Positions 16,620-26,405 are shown, counted from the first letter of the stretch. The stretch: 64,000 nt of DNA from DIGJ01 sp031553075 (GCA_031553075.1 JAVBLX010000071.1:1-64000); one strand, 5' to 3'. Notes: generated from the sequence alone by a model not told the origin. Made by a program: numbers and translations.

Positions 16620-17797
16620 TGAAAGCAAAAAAAGATCTTGAACTTTATATCCATATTCCCTTTTGTCAGAAGAAATGTGATTACTGTGACTTTATTTCCG
16701 GTCCTTCCACCCGGGAACAGCGGCAGCATTACTATGAGAGTCTGAAAAGGGAGCTATACTGCTACCAGGACAATCCCCGATATCCCATTGAGGATTACCA
16801 GGTGAAAACCATTTTCTTTGGTGGCGGAACACCCACCATAATGGAGGAAGACCACATAGCAGGAATTATGGAGACCATCTTCAAGGTCTTTTCCTGTGGA
16901 CAAAAAGAGGAAATGGAAATTACCATAGAAGCCAATCCCGGTACCCTGAGCTTAAAAAAGCTGAAAACCTATCAAAAAGCCGGAATCAATCGCCTGAGTA
17001 TTGGTCTTCAGTCAGCAGACAATAAAGAACTAAAGGCCCTTGGTCGAATCCACACATGGGAAACCTTTGTGGAAAATTATTATCTTGCCAGACAATGTGG
17101 TTTTCATAATATTAACATAGACCTTATGTCAGCCCTCCCCGGTCAAACCCTGGATTCCTGGAAAAATACGCTCCAAGCCGTTATCAACCTGGAGCCAGAA
17201 CACATATCCGCATATAGTCTCATCCTGGAAGAAGGCACACCATTTTTTAAACGCTATGAACATACCCCTGAACTTCTCCCAGATGAAGACACCGAACGTG
17301 CAATCTATTACGAAACAAAGCAACTCCTTACCCTAAACCACTACACCCACTACGAAATCTCCAATTATGCCCGACCTGGCTATGAATGCCAGCACAATAT
17401 AGGCTACTGGGAATGCCGGGACTACTTGGGAATTGGAATCAGTGCTGCATCCTTGTTTGAAAACCGACGCTTTAACAATCATTCGGATTTGAATCAATAC
17501 TTAAATCAGTATTTAAACGCAGAAGAATATCTGGAAAAACTCAGAGAGAATGACGTTGACCGGACTAGAGAAGAGGCTATGGAAGAATTTATGTTTCTGG
17601 GATTACGAAAAATCAAGGGTATTCAAAAAAAGGACTTTGAAGACCAGTTCCATCAATCTCTGCAGGAAATTTACGGTCCTATTATGGATAAGCTAATACA
17701 AAAAGAGCTGATCTATGAAACGGAAGAAAGTCTTTACTTGACCCAGCTTGGAATCGACGTAAGCAACTATGTTCTGTCTGAATTTTTGATGGCTTAA
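16619..17797 (+). CDS. hemW: Radical SAM heme chaperone HemW
   Basis: 392 aa. The radical SAM motif CX3CX2C appears as PFCQKKCDYCDF near residue 15, followed by TIFFGGGTPT and the HemW-type C-terminal domain (HYEISNYARPGYECQHN). HemW binds heme and was earlier called HemN-like; it does not have the CxxxCxxCxC of true HemN. ATG 16619 overlaps the lepA stop (TAATG). Confidence 0.93.
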   Translation: MKAKKDLELYIHIPFCQKKCDYCDFISGPSTREQRQHYYESLKRELYCYQDNPRYPIEDYQVKTIFFGGGTPTIMEEDHIAGIMETIFKVFSCGQKEEMEITIEANPGTLSLKKLKTYQKAGINRLSIGLQSADNKELKALGRIHTWETFVENYYLARQCGFHNINIDLMSALPGQTLDSWKNTLQAVINLEPEHISAYSLILEEGTPFFKRYEHTPELLPDEDTERAIYYETKQLLTLNHYTHYEISNYARPGYECQHNIGYWECRDYLGIGISAASLFENRRFNNHSDLNQYLNQYLNAEEYLEKLRENDVDRTREEAMEEFMFLGLRKIKGIQKKDFEDQFHQSLQEIYGPIMDKLIQKELIYETEESLYLTQLGIDVSNYVLSEFLMA

Positions 17798-17875
17798 TAT
17801 ATTTCAACCAACTTGATTTGTCCGCCTGCCAAAGTGGGCGATAACCTTATACTTATATATTAGGAGGAGTAAAGA

Positions 17876-18661
17876 ATGAAACGAAAGATTATTTTTTTTG
17901 ACATTGATGGAACCATTATGGAAGAATCCGCTCAAAAGATTTTGCAAAGTACCATTTCTGCCATTCAAAAAGCCAGAGAAAATGGGCATTACGCAGTAAT
18001 CAATACAGGCAGGACCGGATTACTGGTAGGACCAGAGTTGAGAGAAAAAATTGGTTTTGACGGTTACCTCTTTGGTTGTGGAACCTCCGTAAAATTTGCT
18101 GGAAAAGATTTAATGCATCAAACCCTGCCTCACGATACTGCCGTAAAAATCGTATCCAGTCTCCGCCAATGCAAAATAGACGGTGTCCTGGAAGGAGAAG
18201 AAAATCTGTACATTGAAACCGATGAAAAAATACATAGTGAATCCTTCCGTCAATTTGCAGCCAACTTTTCCGAAATCCGAAAAACCTGGGATGAACCCCT
18301 CTTTAAGATGGATAAAATGTTTCTCTTCACAAGTACAGGGAGTGATATGGAAGCCTTTCAAAAAGAATTCCACCATCAGTTTGAATTTATCGACCGGGAA
18401 AAAGGATTTTGGGAAGTAATCCCCAACGGATATTCCAAGGCCAGCGGGATACAATATTTAATTGATTATTTGGGAATGTCGATTGAAGATACCGTAGCCA
18501 TTGGAGACAGCAATAATGATCTTTCGATGCTTTCTTATGCAGGGACTAGTATTGCTATGGGAAATGCAAATGAGGAGATTCAGGGGATTGTGGATTATGT
18601 TACCACCAGGGTGGAAGAAGATGGGATATATAATGCACTTAGGTGGCTGGAAGTGATATAA
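17876..18661 (+). CDS. HAD-IIB (Cof-type) phosphatase
   Basis: 261 aa. Motif I is IIFFDIDGTI (residues 4-13), motif II INTGRTG, and motifs III/IV are the Lys region plus AIGDSNNDLSML. The C2 cap type is as in the Cof family, which dephosphorylates sugar phosphates or cofactors such as pyridoxal phosphate. Start ATG 17876 with TTAGGAGGAG. It sits between hemW and hrcA, where most relatives have hrcA directly, so it is an insertion in a conserved order. Substrate unknown. Confidence 0.85.
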   Translation: MKRKIIFFDIDGTIMEESAQKILQSTISAIQKARENGHYAVINTGRTGLLVGPELREKIGFDGYLFGCGTSVKFAGKDLMHQTLPHDTAVKIVSSLRQCKIDGVLEGEENLYIETDEKIHSESFRQFAANFSEIRKTWDEPLFKMDKMFLFTSTGSDMEAFQKEFHHQFEFIDREKGFWEVIPNGYSKASGIQYLIDYLGMSIEDTVAIGDSNNDLSMLSYAGTSIAMGNANEEIQGIVDYVTTRVEEDGIYNALRWLEVI

Positions 18662-18714
18662 ATATTGGAAGATGGATTGTCTGAATTTCATGTTAAGCTC
18701 CCATCAGCATGTAT

Positions 18715-18746
18715 AAAGGGACTGTAAACAGCCCCTTTGATTTTGG
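18715..18746 (+). terminator. Hairpin between convergent HAD and chemoreceptor genes
   Basis: AAAGGG-A-CTG TAAA CAG-C-CCCTTT forms a stem with one mismatch, followed by GATTTTGG. It may stop both converging transcripts. Confidence 0.5.
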
Positions 18747-20786
18747 TTATTTTTTGTATTTGAAATTTGAGACCAAATCCTTGAGTAATATGGACTGGCT
18801 GTGCAGCTCTTCCGTTGCTGCGGCACTTTCCTCAGCAGTAGCGGAGTTGGTTTGTACTACCTCGGCAATCTGATCGATACCGGCGGATACTTGAATAGCG
18901 GCATCGGCCTGTTCCTTGGAAGCGGCAGAGATATTCTCGATGGAATGAACTACTTCTGCGGCATTGGCAACCATGGAGTTCAGTGCAGCGGCGGCTTCAT
19001 CAGCCAGGTGGGTTCCTTCGTTTACTGCATGAATGGTATTCTGGATTAGTATGGTAGTATCCTTTGCAGCCTGGGCACTTTGGTCTGCCAAGCTTCGTAC
19101 TTCATCTGCAACAACGGCGAATCCTTTTCCGGCTTCTCCAGCTCTGGCGGCTTCAATGGCAGCGTTGAGAGAGAGAAGATTGGTCTGGGAAGCGATACCC
19201 TCGATGGTTTTGATAATGTTGGCAATTTCGTTGGATGCTGTTTTTACTTTTTCCATAGAACTGGTTAACTGGTTCATTTTTTCGCTGCTTTCTAACATAT
19301 CTGAGTTCGTCTGGTTGACTAACTTGCGGGCAGTATTAGCATTATCGGCGGTCTGACCGATTTTTTCAGAGATATCGGAGATAGTAGCGGTAAGTTCTTC
19401 AATGGCACTTGCCTGGTCTGTTGCACCTTCTGCCAGGGATTGGGAAGCACTGGAAATATCTTCTGCACCTCTTTGTACATGATCAGCATTGAGATCAATT
19501 TGCTTCATTGCATCCGAAAGAGATTGGAATACTTTTCGGAAGGATGCATCAATGGTTGAAAAATCCCCATCAAAGTCTTTTTCTATTTCTACACACAGGT
19601 TGCCGGAAGCAAGCTCGGCTACGTGTTTATCGATTTCGCTCACAATATCTTTTAGGGTATTGATGGTGCTTCCTAAGGAATTAAGTAATAATGCAGTTTC
19701 GTCGTTGGCGGTAGCAACTGGTACTGGTGCAGATAAATCTCCCTTTGCCAGTAATTCCAGACGATCAACACATTCTTTAATTGGTGCGGTAAATTTCTTG
19801 CCTGTTTTTCTTCCTACATTAACACCTACCAGGATAAAGGCCGCCACCAGTATAATCATAACTGCAATGGAAAGATAAAGGGCAGTTAAAAACTCACTCT
19901 GTACTGCGACAACGGCAAGACTCCACCCTATCGTGTTTTCAATTGGAGCATAAGAAATAAGGCATGAAATACCGTTATATTTGGCGGAAGTTGTTGCTGT
20001 CTCCCCGGCAATCATCTGGGTCTCTATTTTGGCAAGCGCTTTATATTTGGAATCAGTTTTGGCAGCTTCAATGTGGTTTTCACCAAATTTTTGCCCGGTG
20101 GGATCTGCAATAACGAGTCCCTTGCTGTTTAACATAAAACTGGTACCTCTAGTGCCTACATCAATGCTTGCGATCACTTCATTCAGAAAGTCGGTTCCGG
20201 GTACGTAATAAACAACTCCTACGGGTTTCGTATGAGGTATGCCATTTTCCCAAAGGGGAGCGGAAACAATGACAGAAATAGTACCCTTATCATCTATAAC
20301 GTTGGGATCTGATACAAAGGTCTCTCCCTGAATAGCCTTTTGATAAAAAAGAGTAGTGGAACAATCCCTGCCATTAAAGATACTTTTTCCTGACGCATCC
20401 AAAATGCCGCCGGAGATAAATTCATGGTCATTCACACGTTGGTTGATGATATCCTGTTTGGCCTCTAATTCAATTTCCGGGTTGGCTAAACGTGCAATAC
20501 TTCCGGTTTCATAAGCAATGGCAGTGAATTCTTTCAGTTCAGCGGAAACACGGCTGGCACCAATGGTTGATACTTCTTCCAGTGAACTTTTTAAAGCGCC
20601 AAGCGTGGAAAGGTTGGTCAATACAATGCTTACAAGCCCCAATGTAAGACATGCAATCATAACTATAATCAATAAAGTTGAAGATATTTTTTTCTCTAAG
20701 CTAACAAAATTATTTTGATGATATGTTGTAGCTGTGTTTTTTTTGCCAATCCCGTTGGGGGAATTAGTTTTTCCTTTGTCTTTCAT
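18747..20786 (-). CDS. Methyl-accepting chemotaxis protein with dCache sensor
   Basis: 679 aa. A short cytoplasmic start is followed by TM1 (LLIIVMIACLTLGLVSIVL, about 36-54), an extracellular double-Cache region (about 60-300), TM2 (SIAVMIILVAAFILVGV), HAMP, and a long signalling coiled coil. Its tip reads LLSLNAAIEAARAGEAGKGF, then VADEVRSLADQSA. No C-terminal CheR-binding pentapeptide. It points against its neighbours and splits hemW from hrcA. Ligand unknown; dCache receptors often bind amino acids or small organic acids. Confidence 0.93.
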   Translation of the reverse strand: MKDKGKTNSPNGIGKKNTATTYHQNNFVSLEKKISSTLLIIVMIACLTLGLVSIVLTNLSTLGALKSSLEEVSTIGASRVSAELKEFTAIAYETGSIARLANPEIELEAKQDIINQRVNDHEFISGGILDASGKSIFNGRDCSTTLFYQKAIQGETFVSDPNVIDDKGTISVIVSAPLWENGIPHTKPVGVVYYVPGTDFLNEVIASIDVGTRGTSFMLNSKGLVIADPTGQKFGENHIEAAKTDSKYKALAKIETQMIAGETATTSAKYNGISCLISYAPIENTIGWSLAVVAVQSEFLTALYLSIAVMIILVAAFILVGVNVGRKTGKKFTAPIKECVDRLELLAKGDLSAPVPVATANDETALLLNSLGSTINTLKDIVSEIDKHVAELASGNLCVEIEKDFDGDFSTIDASFRKVFQSLSDAMKQIDLNADHVQRGAEDISSASQSLAEGATDQASAIEELTATISDISEKIGQTADNANTARKLVNQTNSDMLESSEKMNQLTSSMEKVKTASNEIANIIKTIEGIASQTNLLSLNAAIEAARAGEAGKGFAVVADEVRSLADQSAQAAKDTTILIQNTIHAVNEGTHLADEAAAALNSMVANAAEVVHSIENISAASKEQADAAIQVSAGIDQIAEVVQTNSATAEESAAATEELHSQSILLKDLVSNFKYKK

Positions 20787-21103
20787 AAATGGTCCTCCTC
20801 AATTGTGTGAAAAAATCATCATCTTTGAACTATACACTACAAATTATAATACAAATTTAAAAAAAGAACAATAAATTATTAAAGTAGTACCAGCATTTTT
20901 TTAAGCTAAAAAAATTGCTTTAATAGTTTAAATCCAAAAATTGGAAATACATAATCTGCCAGATTACCATTTTCTATTTCCTTTGTTTTGATTTTTAAAA
21001 AAAGAAGAGTAATATTGTGGTATGAATATGGTTTAAATATATATGAGGATAAGATTGAAACATAAATCAAATATAAATAGAAAATAAAATTTAGAAAAGA
21101 CTC
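20787..21103. other. AT-rich divergent spacer
   Basis: Between the chemoreceptor and the hrcA promoter I see no gene or RNA structure, only very AT-rich sequence that must hold the receptor's promoter on the minus strand. Confidence 0.5.
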
Positions 21104-21132
21104 TTGACAAAGAAATGTAAGAGTGGTATTTT
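21104..21132 (+). promoter_or_regulatory. Sigma-A promoter of the hrcA operon
   Basis: TTGACA at 21104-21109, 17 bases, TATTTT at 21127-21132. The CIRCE operator begins 14 bases downstream. Confidence 0.85.
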
Positions 21133-21145
21133 ATGTCTAAAGATG

Positions 21146-21172
21146 TTAGCACTCCAACTCAACGAGTGCTAA
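21146..21172 (+). promoter_or_regulatory. CIRCE operator (HrcA binding site)
   Basis: Perfect consensus: TTAGCACTC, nine bases, GAGTGCTAA. It lies between promoter and hrcA start, so HrcA autoregulates the hrcA-grpE-dnaK(-dnaJ) operon and heat relieves repression. Confidence 0.97.
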
Positions 21173-21195
21173 TAACTCAAAAAGGAGGGAAGCAG

Positions 21196-22224
21196 ATGGA
21201 TTTAGATGAACGCAAGGTAAAGATACTGCAAGCGGTCATTCGAAATTATTTAGAAACCGGAGAACCGGTAGGTTCCAGAACCATATCAAAGTATACGGAT
21301 CTTAATTTAAGCTCTGCGACCATCCGAAATGAAATGTCTGACTTAGAAGAATTGGGATATATCATACAACCTCATACTTCAGCGGGAAGAATTCCAACTG
21401 ACAAGGGTTATCGTCTATATGTAGATAATATGATGGAAGATAAGATTCATGAAATCGAAGACATGAAAGAAGAGCTGGAAAAGAAGGCCGACAAAATAGA
21501 ACTTCTGCTCCAGCATGTTGCGAAACTCCTGGCGGTGAATACCAACTATACCTCCATGGTTTCCAAACCACAATACAAGCATAAAAAAGTAAAATTCATT
21601 CAGTTATCGGAAGTAGAAGTAGACCAGATGCTGACTGTCATTGTAATTGAAGGAAACATTGTCAAGAATAAGATGATTAAAGTAACCAATCCTCTTAATA
21701 AAGAAATAGTATTAAAGCTTAACATTGTTTTGAATACGTTCTTACAGGGACTGGACTTGACTGAGATTAATATGGCTCTGATACAGAAAATGAAGGAACA
21801 GGCCGGCGAATACAATGATGTGGTTGGACTGATTCTGGATGCCATAGCAGAAGCGATTCAGGAAGAAGATGATTTAGAAATCTATACCAGCGGAGCAACC
21901 AATATCCTCAAGTACCCTGAACTGAGTGATGCGCAAAAGGCCAGTGAACTCCTTTATACCTTTGAAGAAAAGGAACAGCTGACCCGGCTTATCAAGGATA
22001 CCAATTCCGAAGCAGAAAACCATGGGATTCAGGTTTACATCGGAGACGAGGCTCCTCTTCAGGTAATGAAGGACTGTTCCGTAGTAACCGCTACCTATGA
22101 AATAGAAGAAGGCGTTTACGGGAAGATCGGTATTATCGGACCGAAGCGCATGGACTACGAAAAAGTAGTTGGGACGCTACAAACACTGATGGTCCAATTG
22201 GATGATATTTTTAAAAAGAAATAA
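21196..22224 (+). CDS. hrcA: Heat-inducible transcription repressor HrcA
   Basis: 342 aa. Winged-helix N-terminus (ERKVKILQAVIRNYLETGEP, VGSRTISKY, SSATIRNEMSDLEELGYI), then a GAF-like dimer region. ATG 21196 is the start: AAAGGAGGG lies at 21181-21188, and an in-frame ATG at 21133 would lie before the CIRCE operator. HrcA represses the class I heat-shock genes by binding CIRCE and needs GroEL for activity. Confidence 0.97.
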   Translation: MDLDERKVKILQAVIRNYLETGEPVGSRTISKYTDLNLSSATIRNEMSDLEELGYIIQPHTSAGRIPTDKGYRLYVDNMMEDKIHEIEDMKEELEKKADKIELLLQHVAKLLAVNTNYTSMVSKPQYKHKKVKFIQLSEVEVDQMLTVIVIEGNIVKNKMIKVTNPLNKEIVLKLNIVLNTFLQGLDLTEINMALIQKMKEQAGEYNDVVGLILDAIAEAIQEEDDLEIYTSGATNILKYPELSDAQKASELLYTFEEKEQLTRLIKDTNSEAENHGIQVYIGDEAPLQVMKDCSVVTATYEIEEGVYGKIGIIGPKRMDYEKVVGTLQTLMVQLDDIFKKK

Positions 22225-22283
22225 TTGCATTGTGAACGATTTTTTCGCTGCAATGGAAAACATAAGAAAGGCAGGTACCAAAC

Positions 22284-22949
22284 GTGCAGGAAAAGGAAAT
22301 GAAGGAAACCATACTGGATGATGTTTCTGCAAATAAAACAGAGAAAGAATTAAACAACCGGACACAGGCAGATGCTGTGAACGAAGCGGAAGAGACCCAG
22401 GAGGCGTGCACATCAGCAGATTCCTGTGGAGAAGAAGCAGTTGAAGATGCTTCCGAGGAAGAAAAAGCAGAAAAGAAAGACAAAAAGTTATTTGGCAAGA
22501 AAGAAAAGAAAGACAAAAAAGACGAGAAAATCGATGAGTTAAATGACAAACTCATGAGAACTATGGCCGAGTTTGACAATTTCCGCAAACGTACGGATAA
22601 GGAAAAGACCCAGATGTTTGAAATTGGTGCCAAGGATATCGTGGAAAAGATTTTGCCAGTTATTGATAACTTTGAAAGAGGTCTGGCAACCGTACCGGAG
22701 GACAGCAAGGATTCCGCATTTACTCAGGGGATTGAACAGATTTACAAGCAGCTTCTCACCGCATTAGGCGAAGCAGGCGTAAAGCCGATTGATGCAGTAG
22801 GCAAGGAATTTGATCCAAACTTCCACAATGCCGTGATGCACGATGAAGATGAAAACTATGGTGAGAACATTGTTTCCGAAGAGCTCTTAAAGGGCTATAT
22901 GTACAGGGAAACCGTAGTAAGACACAGCATGGTTAAAGTAGTAAACTAG
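22284..22949 (+). CDS. grpE: GrpE, nucleotide exchange factor for DnaK
   Basis: 221 aa from GTG 22284, with AAGGCAGG about 10 bases upstream; ATG 22299 is an alternative. A long acidic/basic N-terminal extension (EEEKAEKKDKKLFGKKEKKD) precedes the coiled coil and the beta domain: GKEFDPNFHNAVMHDEDEN and YMYRETVVRHSMVKVVN. Housekeeping exchange factor; compare the divergent paralogue at 6785. Confidence 0.95.
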   Translation: MQEKEMKETILDDVSANKTEKELNNRTQADAVNEAEETQEACTSADSCGEEAVEDASEEEKAEKKDKKLFGKKEKKDKKDEKIDELNDKLMRTMAEFDNFRKRTDKEKTQMFEIGAKDIVEKILPVIDNFERGLATVPEDSKDSAFTQGIEQIYKQLLTALGEAGVKPIDAVGKEFDPNFHNAVMHDEDENYGENIVSEELLKGYMYRETVVRHSMVKVVN

Positions 22950-22991
22950 CACAGTGCTAACTGGTGTAAATTGATACGGCGAAAAATGCAT

Positions 22992-23051
22992 AGTATCAAC
23001 AAGAATAGCATCAATAAGAATGGTATCAATAAGAAGAGTATCAATAAGAAT
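22992..23051 (+). repeat. Four tandem 15-bp repeats between grpE and dnaK
   Basis: Units AGTATCAACAAGAAT, AGCATCAATAAGAAT, GGTATCAATAAGAAG and AGTATCAATAAGAAT run without gaps, and a partial unit follows. In one frame they read SINKN repeats and are open into dnaK, which can cause a false N-terminal extension. Confidence 0.85.
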
Positions 23052-23105
23052 ATATCAATTTTTAGGAATAAATCAAACATATATAATTTTAAGGAGGAAT
23101 CTATT

Positions 23106-24974
23106 ATGGGTAAAATAATTGGAATTGACTTAGGAACAACAAACTCATGTGTGGCTGTTATGGAAGGTGGACAGCCGGTTGTAATTTCCAACACAGAAGG
23201 AGCCAGAACGACCCCATCTGTTGTTGCTTTCACGAAAAATGGTGAAAGATTAGTCGGAGAACCAGCAAAGCGTCAGGCAGTAACCAACTCGGATAAAACT
23301 ATTTCTTCTATAAAGAGACACATGGGAACCGATTACAAAGTAACCATTGATGACAAAAAATATTCTCCACAGGAAATTTCTGCAATGACTCTTCAGAAAA
23401 TGAAGACAGATGCAGAGGCATATCTGGGAGAAAAGGTAACCGAAGCCGTTATCACCGTACCAGCTTATTTTAACGATGCACAGCGTCAGGCAACGAAGGA
23501 TGCAGGAAAAATTGCTGGTCTTGATGTAAAGCGTATTATTAATGAGCCAACCGCAGCAGCTCTTGCGTACGGTCTGGACAATGAACATGAGCAGAAAATC
23601 ATGGTATATGACCTTGGTGGTGGTACCTTCGACGTTTCCGTAATCGAAATCGGTGATGGTGTTATCGAAGTATTGGCAACATCAGGAGATAACCGTCTTG
23701 GTGGAGACGACTTTGACGATAAGGTTACCAGATATATGATTCAGGAGTTCAAAAATGCCGAAGGCGTTGATTTATCAACCGATAAGATGGCTCTTCAGAG
23801 ATTAAAGGAAGCAGCAGAAAAAGCAAAGAAAGAATTATCATCTGCTACGACAACCAATATTAATCTTCCTTTCATCACAGCAACAGCGGAAGGTCCAAAG
23901 CATTTTGATATGAACCTGACCAGAGCTAAATTTGATGAATTAACCCATGATTTAGTAGAAAGAACGGCAACTCCAGTTCTTAACGCTTTAAGAGATGCTG
24001 GTATTACTGCATCTGAATTAGGTCAGGTATTGTTGGTTGGTGGTTCTACCCGTATTCCAGCCGTTCAGGATAAAGTAAAACAGTTAACTGGAAAAGAACC
24101 TTCCAAGAACTTAAACCCAGACGAATGTGTTGCTCTTGGTGCATCGATCCAGGGTGGTAAATTAGCTGGTGATGCTGGTGCAGGCGATATCTTATTGCTT
24201 GACGTAACCCCACTTTCCCTTTCTATTGAAACCATGGGTGGTGTTGCAACCAGATTGATTGAAAGAAATACAACCATTCCGACTAAGAAGAGCCAGATTT
24301 TCTCCACCGCGGCAGACAATCAGACTGCTGTTGATATTAACGTAGTTCAGGGTGAGAGACAGTTTGCAAAAGATAATAAATCTCTTGGCCAGTTCCGTTT
24401 AGATGGTATTCCACCAGCAAGACGTGGTGTACCTCAGATTGAAGTAACCTTTGACATTGATGCCAATGGTATTGTAAATGTATCCGCAAAAGATTTGGGA
24501 ACTGGAAAAGAACAGCATATTACTATTACAGCAGGCTCCAACATGTCTGACAGTGATATCGAAAAAGCCGTAAAAGAAGCTGCAGAATTCGAAGCTCAGG
24601 ATAAGAAGAGAAAAGAAGGAATTGATGCACGTAACGATGCAGATGCCATGGTATTCCAGACTGAAAAGGCACTTCAGGAGGTTGGTGATAAATTAGATGC
24701 CAATGATAAGGCTGCGGTAGAAGCTGACTTAAACCACTTAAAAGACCTCTTACAGAAGAGCAATCCAGAAGTTATGTCCGATGGTGAGATTGAAGATATC
24801 AAAGCGGCAAATGAGAAATTAATGACTGGTGCACAGGCACTCTTCCAGAAGATGTATGAGCAGACTCAGGGAGCAGGCGGAGCTGGCCCGGATATGAGCA
24901 ACATGGGCAATATGGGCAACGATTCTCAAGCTTATGATGGAGATGTAGTTGACGGAGACTACAGAGAAGTATAA
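23106..24974 (+). CDS. dnaK: Chaperone DnaK (housekeeping Hsp70)
   Basis: 622 aa from ATG 23106, with AAGGAGGAAT upstream; the 45-codon in-frame extension to 22971 runs through the spacer repeats and is rejected. It has all Hsp70 signatures: IGIDLGTTNSCVAV, VYDLGGGTFDVSVIEI, LLVGGSTRIPAVQ and the linker ILLLDVTPLSL, plus a full lid and a flexible Gly/Met/Asn-rich tail. The substrate-domain block GIPPARRGVPQIEV is canonical. Synthesised with HrcA and GrpE; a strong terminator follows. Confidence 0.98.
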   Translation: MGKIIGIDLGTTNSCVAVMEGGQPVVISNTEGARTTPSVVAFTKNGERLVGEPAKRQAVTNSDKTISSIKRHMGTDYKVTIDDKKYSPQEISAMTLQKMKTDAEAYLGEKVTEAVITVPAYFNDAQRQATKDAGKIAGLDVKRIINEPTAAALAYGLDNEHEQKIMVYDLGGGTFDVSVIEIGDGVIEVLATSGDNRLGGDDFDDKVTRYMIQEFKNAEGVDLSTDKMALQRLKEAAEKAKKELSSATTTNINLPFITATAEGPKHFDMNLTRAKFDELTHDLVERTATPVLNALRDAGITASELGQVLLVGGSTRIPAVQDKVKQLTGKEPSKNLNPDECVALGASIQGGKLAGDAGAGDILLLDVTPLSLSIETMGGVATRLIERNTTIPTKKSQIFSTAADNQTAVDINVVQGERQFAKDNKSLGQFRLDGIPPARRGVPQIEVTFDIDANGIVNVSAKDLGTGKEQHITITAGSNMSDSDIEKAVKEAAEFEAQDKKRKEGIDARNDADAMVFQTEKALQEVGDKLDANDKAAVEADLNHLKDLLQKSNPEVMSDGEIEDIKAANEKLMTGAQALFQKMYEQTQGAGGAGPDMSNMGNMGNDSQAYDGDVVDGDYREV

Positions 24975-24990
24975 AATAGCAATGTTGTGA

Positions 24991-25041
24991 CAATTTCCCC
25001 CGCTAATAGAAGGCGGGGGAAATTGTGAATTATTTTTTTAT
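24991..25041 (+). terminator. Strong terminator after dnaK
   Basis: CAATTTCCCCCGC pairs perfectly with GCGGGGGAAATTG (13 bp, nine-base loop), followed within 10 bases by TATTTTTTTA. dnaJ lies beyond it, so dnaJ either depends on read-through or has its own promoter. Confidence 0.9.
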
Positions 25042-25183
25042 TCCTGCTTAGCTCCTGTTTCGTGCTTAGCATATATTGATTAAAGGCTATAAATAAACGG
25101 GCTATAACAAACAGGGTAAGTTTGCATATTTGAAAGAAGGCATGCAGGAGCCGGACGATACAATAGATGGAAAGAGGATAATT

Positions 25184-26401
25184 ATGGCTGAGAGTAAGAG
25201 AGATTATTATGAGGTATTAGGTATATCCAAAGGTGCCTCTGATGATGAGATTAAAAAAGCATATCGTGGGTTGGCGAAGAAATATCATCCTGATGCAAAT
25301 CCTGGGGATGCCAATGCGGAAAAAATGTTTAAAGAAGCATCCGAGGCTTATGCTGTATTAAGTGATGCCGACAAGAGACGTCAGTACGACCAGTTTGGGC
25401 ATGCGGCTTTTGAAGGAGGCGCAGGCGGTGCTGGTGGCTTTGATTTTTCCGGTATGGATATGGGGGATATTTTCGGGGACATTTTTGGCGATTTATTTGG
25501 TGGCGGAAGAAGCCAGAGAGCCAACAATGGACCAATGAAAGGCGCCAATCTCCGAACTTCGGTCAGAGTCACTTTCGAGGAAGCTTGTTTTGGCGTAGAA
25601 AAAGAATTAGAACTTAATTTAAAGGATGAATGTTCTACCTGCCATGGGACTGGAGCAAAACCAGGAACTTCACCGGAAACCTGTAGCAAGTGTGGTGGAA
25701 AAGGACAGGTGGTATTTACCCAGCAGTCTTTATTTGGGATGGTTCGAAATGTACAGGCTTGTCCGGACTGCCGTGGTACTGGAAAGATTATAAAGGAAAA
25801 ATGCCCGGATTGTTATGGCAGTGGTTTTGTGAGCAGCCGTAAAAAGATTCAAGTGTCTATTCCGGCTGGAATTGATAATGGACAGAGTGTTCGAATTCGC
25901 GAAAAGGGTGAGCCGGGAACCAATGGTGGACCAAGAGGTGATTTGCTGGTAGAAGTTGTGGTAAGTCGTCATCCTATTTTGCAGCGGCAGGATTATGATA
26001 TATTCTCGACTGCACCGATTACGTTTGCACAGGCGGCACTTGGTGGTGAGGTACGGATTACAACGGTTGATGGTGATGTTATGTATACGGTGAAACCAGG
26101 GACACAGACAGATACCAAGATAAGACTTCGTGGTAAGGGTGTGCCGACCCTTCGGAATAAGGCGGTGCGTGGGGATCATTATGTTACCCTTGTTGTGCAG
26201 GTTCCTACGAATTTGACTCGTGAGCAGAAGGATTTGCTGAAAGCTTTTGATCAGTCGGTGTCTGGGAGGCAAGATAATGGCACAGGCTCTGAGGGAAATG
26301 ATGAAAGGCGAGACGAAGGAGATGTGAATAATGGGGCTGGAACTGGGTCTGGAAAAGGGAAGAAGAAGTTTAAGGATAAATTGAATGAGTTTTTTGAATA
26401 A
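25184..26401 (+). CDS. dnaJ: Chaperone DnaJ (Hsp40)
   Basis: 405 aa from ATG 25184 (GGAAAGAGG upstream). A J-domain with intact KKYHPDANPG, then a Gly/Phe region (GGFDFSGMDMGDIFGDIFGD), then four zinc-finger repeats (CSTCHGTG, CSKCGGKG, CPDCRGTG, CPDCYGSG) and the C-terminal substrate domain. The intact HPD contrasts with SPE in the accessory J-like protein. Its tail is Gly/Asn-rich and ends KKKFKDKLNEFFE. Confidence 0.97.
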   Translation: MAESKRDYYEVLGISKGASDDEIKKAYRGLAKKYHPDANPGDANAEKMFKEASEAYAVLSDADKRRQYDQFGHAAFEGGAGGAGGFDFSGMDMGDIFGDIFGDLFGGGRSQRANNGPMKGANLRTSVRVTFEEACFGVEKELELNLKDECSTCHGTGAKPGTSPETCSKCGGKGQVVFTQQSLFGMVRNVQACPDCRGTGKIIKEKCPDCYGSGFVSSRKKIQVSIPAGIDNGQSVRIREKGEPGTNGGPRGDLLVEVVVSRHPILQRQDYDIFSTAPITFAQAALGGEVRITTVDGDVMYTVKPGTQTDTKIRLRGKGVPTLRNKAVRGDHYVTLVVQVPTNLTREQKDLLKAFDQSVSGRQDNGTGSEGNDERRDEGDVNNGAGTGSGKGKKKFKDKLNEFFE

Positions 26402-26405
26402 AGGA

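Noticed and set aside
21133..21195. Upstream start for hrcA at ATG 21133
   Set aside because: It would put the CIRCE operator inside the coding sequence and it lacks a ribosome binding site; ATG 21196 has AAAGGAGGG.
22947..22959. Second CIRCE-like palindrome TAGCACAGTGCTA after grpE
   Set aside because: It resembles the two CIRCE cores but lacks the nine-base spacer and the outer CTC/GAG, so HrcA binding is unlikely.
22971..23105. Upstream in-frame extension of dnaK
   Set aside because: It consists of spacer repeats; ATG 23106 has AAGGAGGAAT and matches the normal DnaK start.
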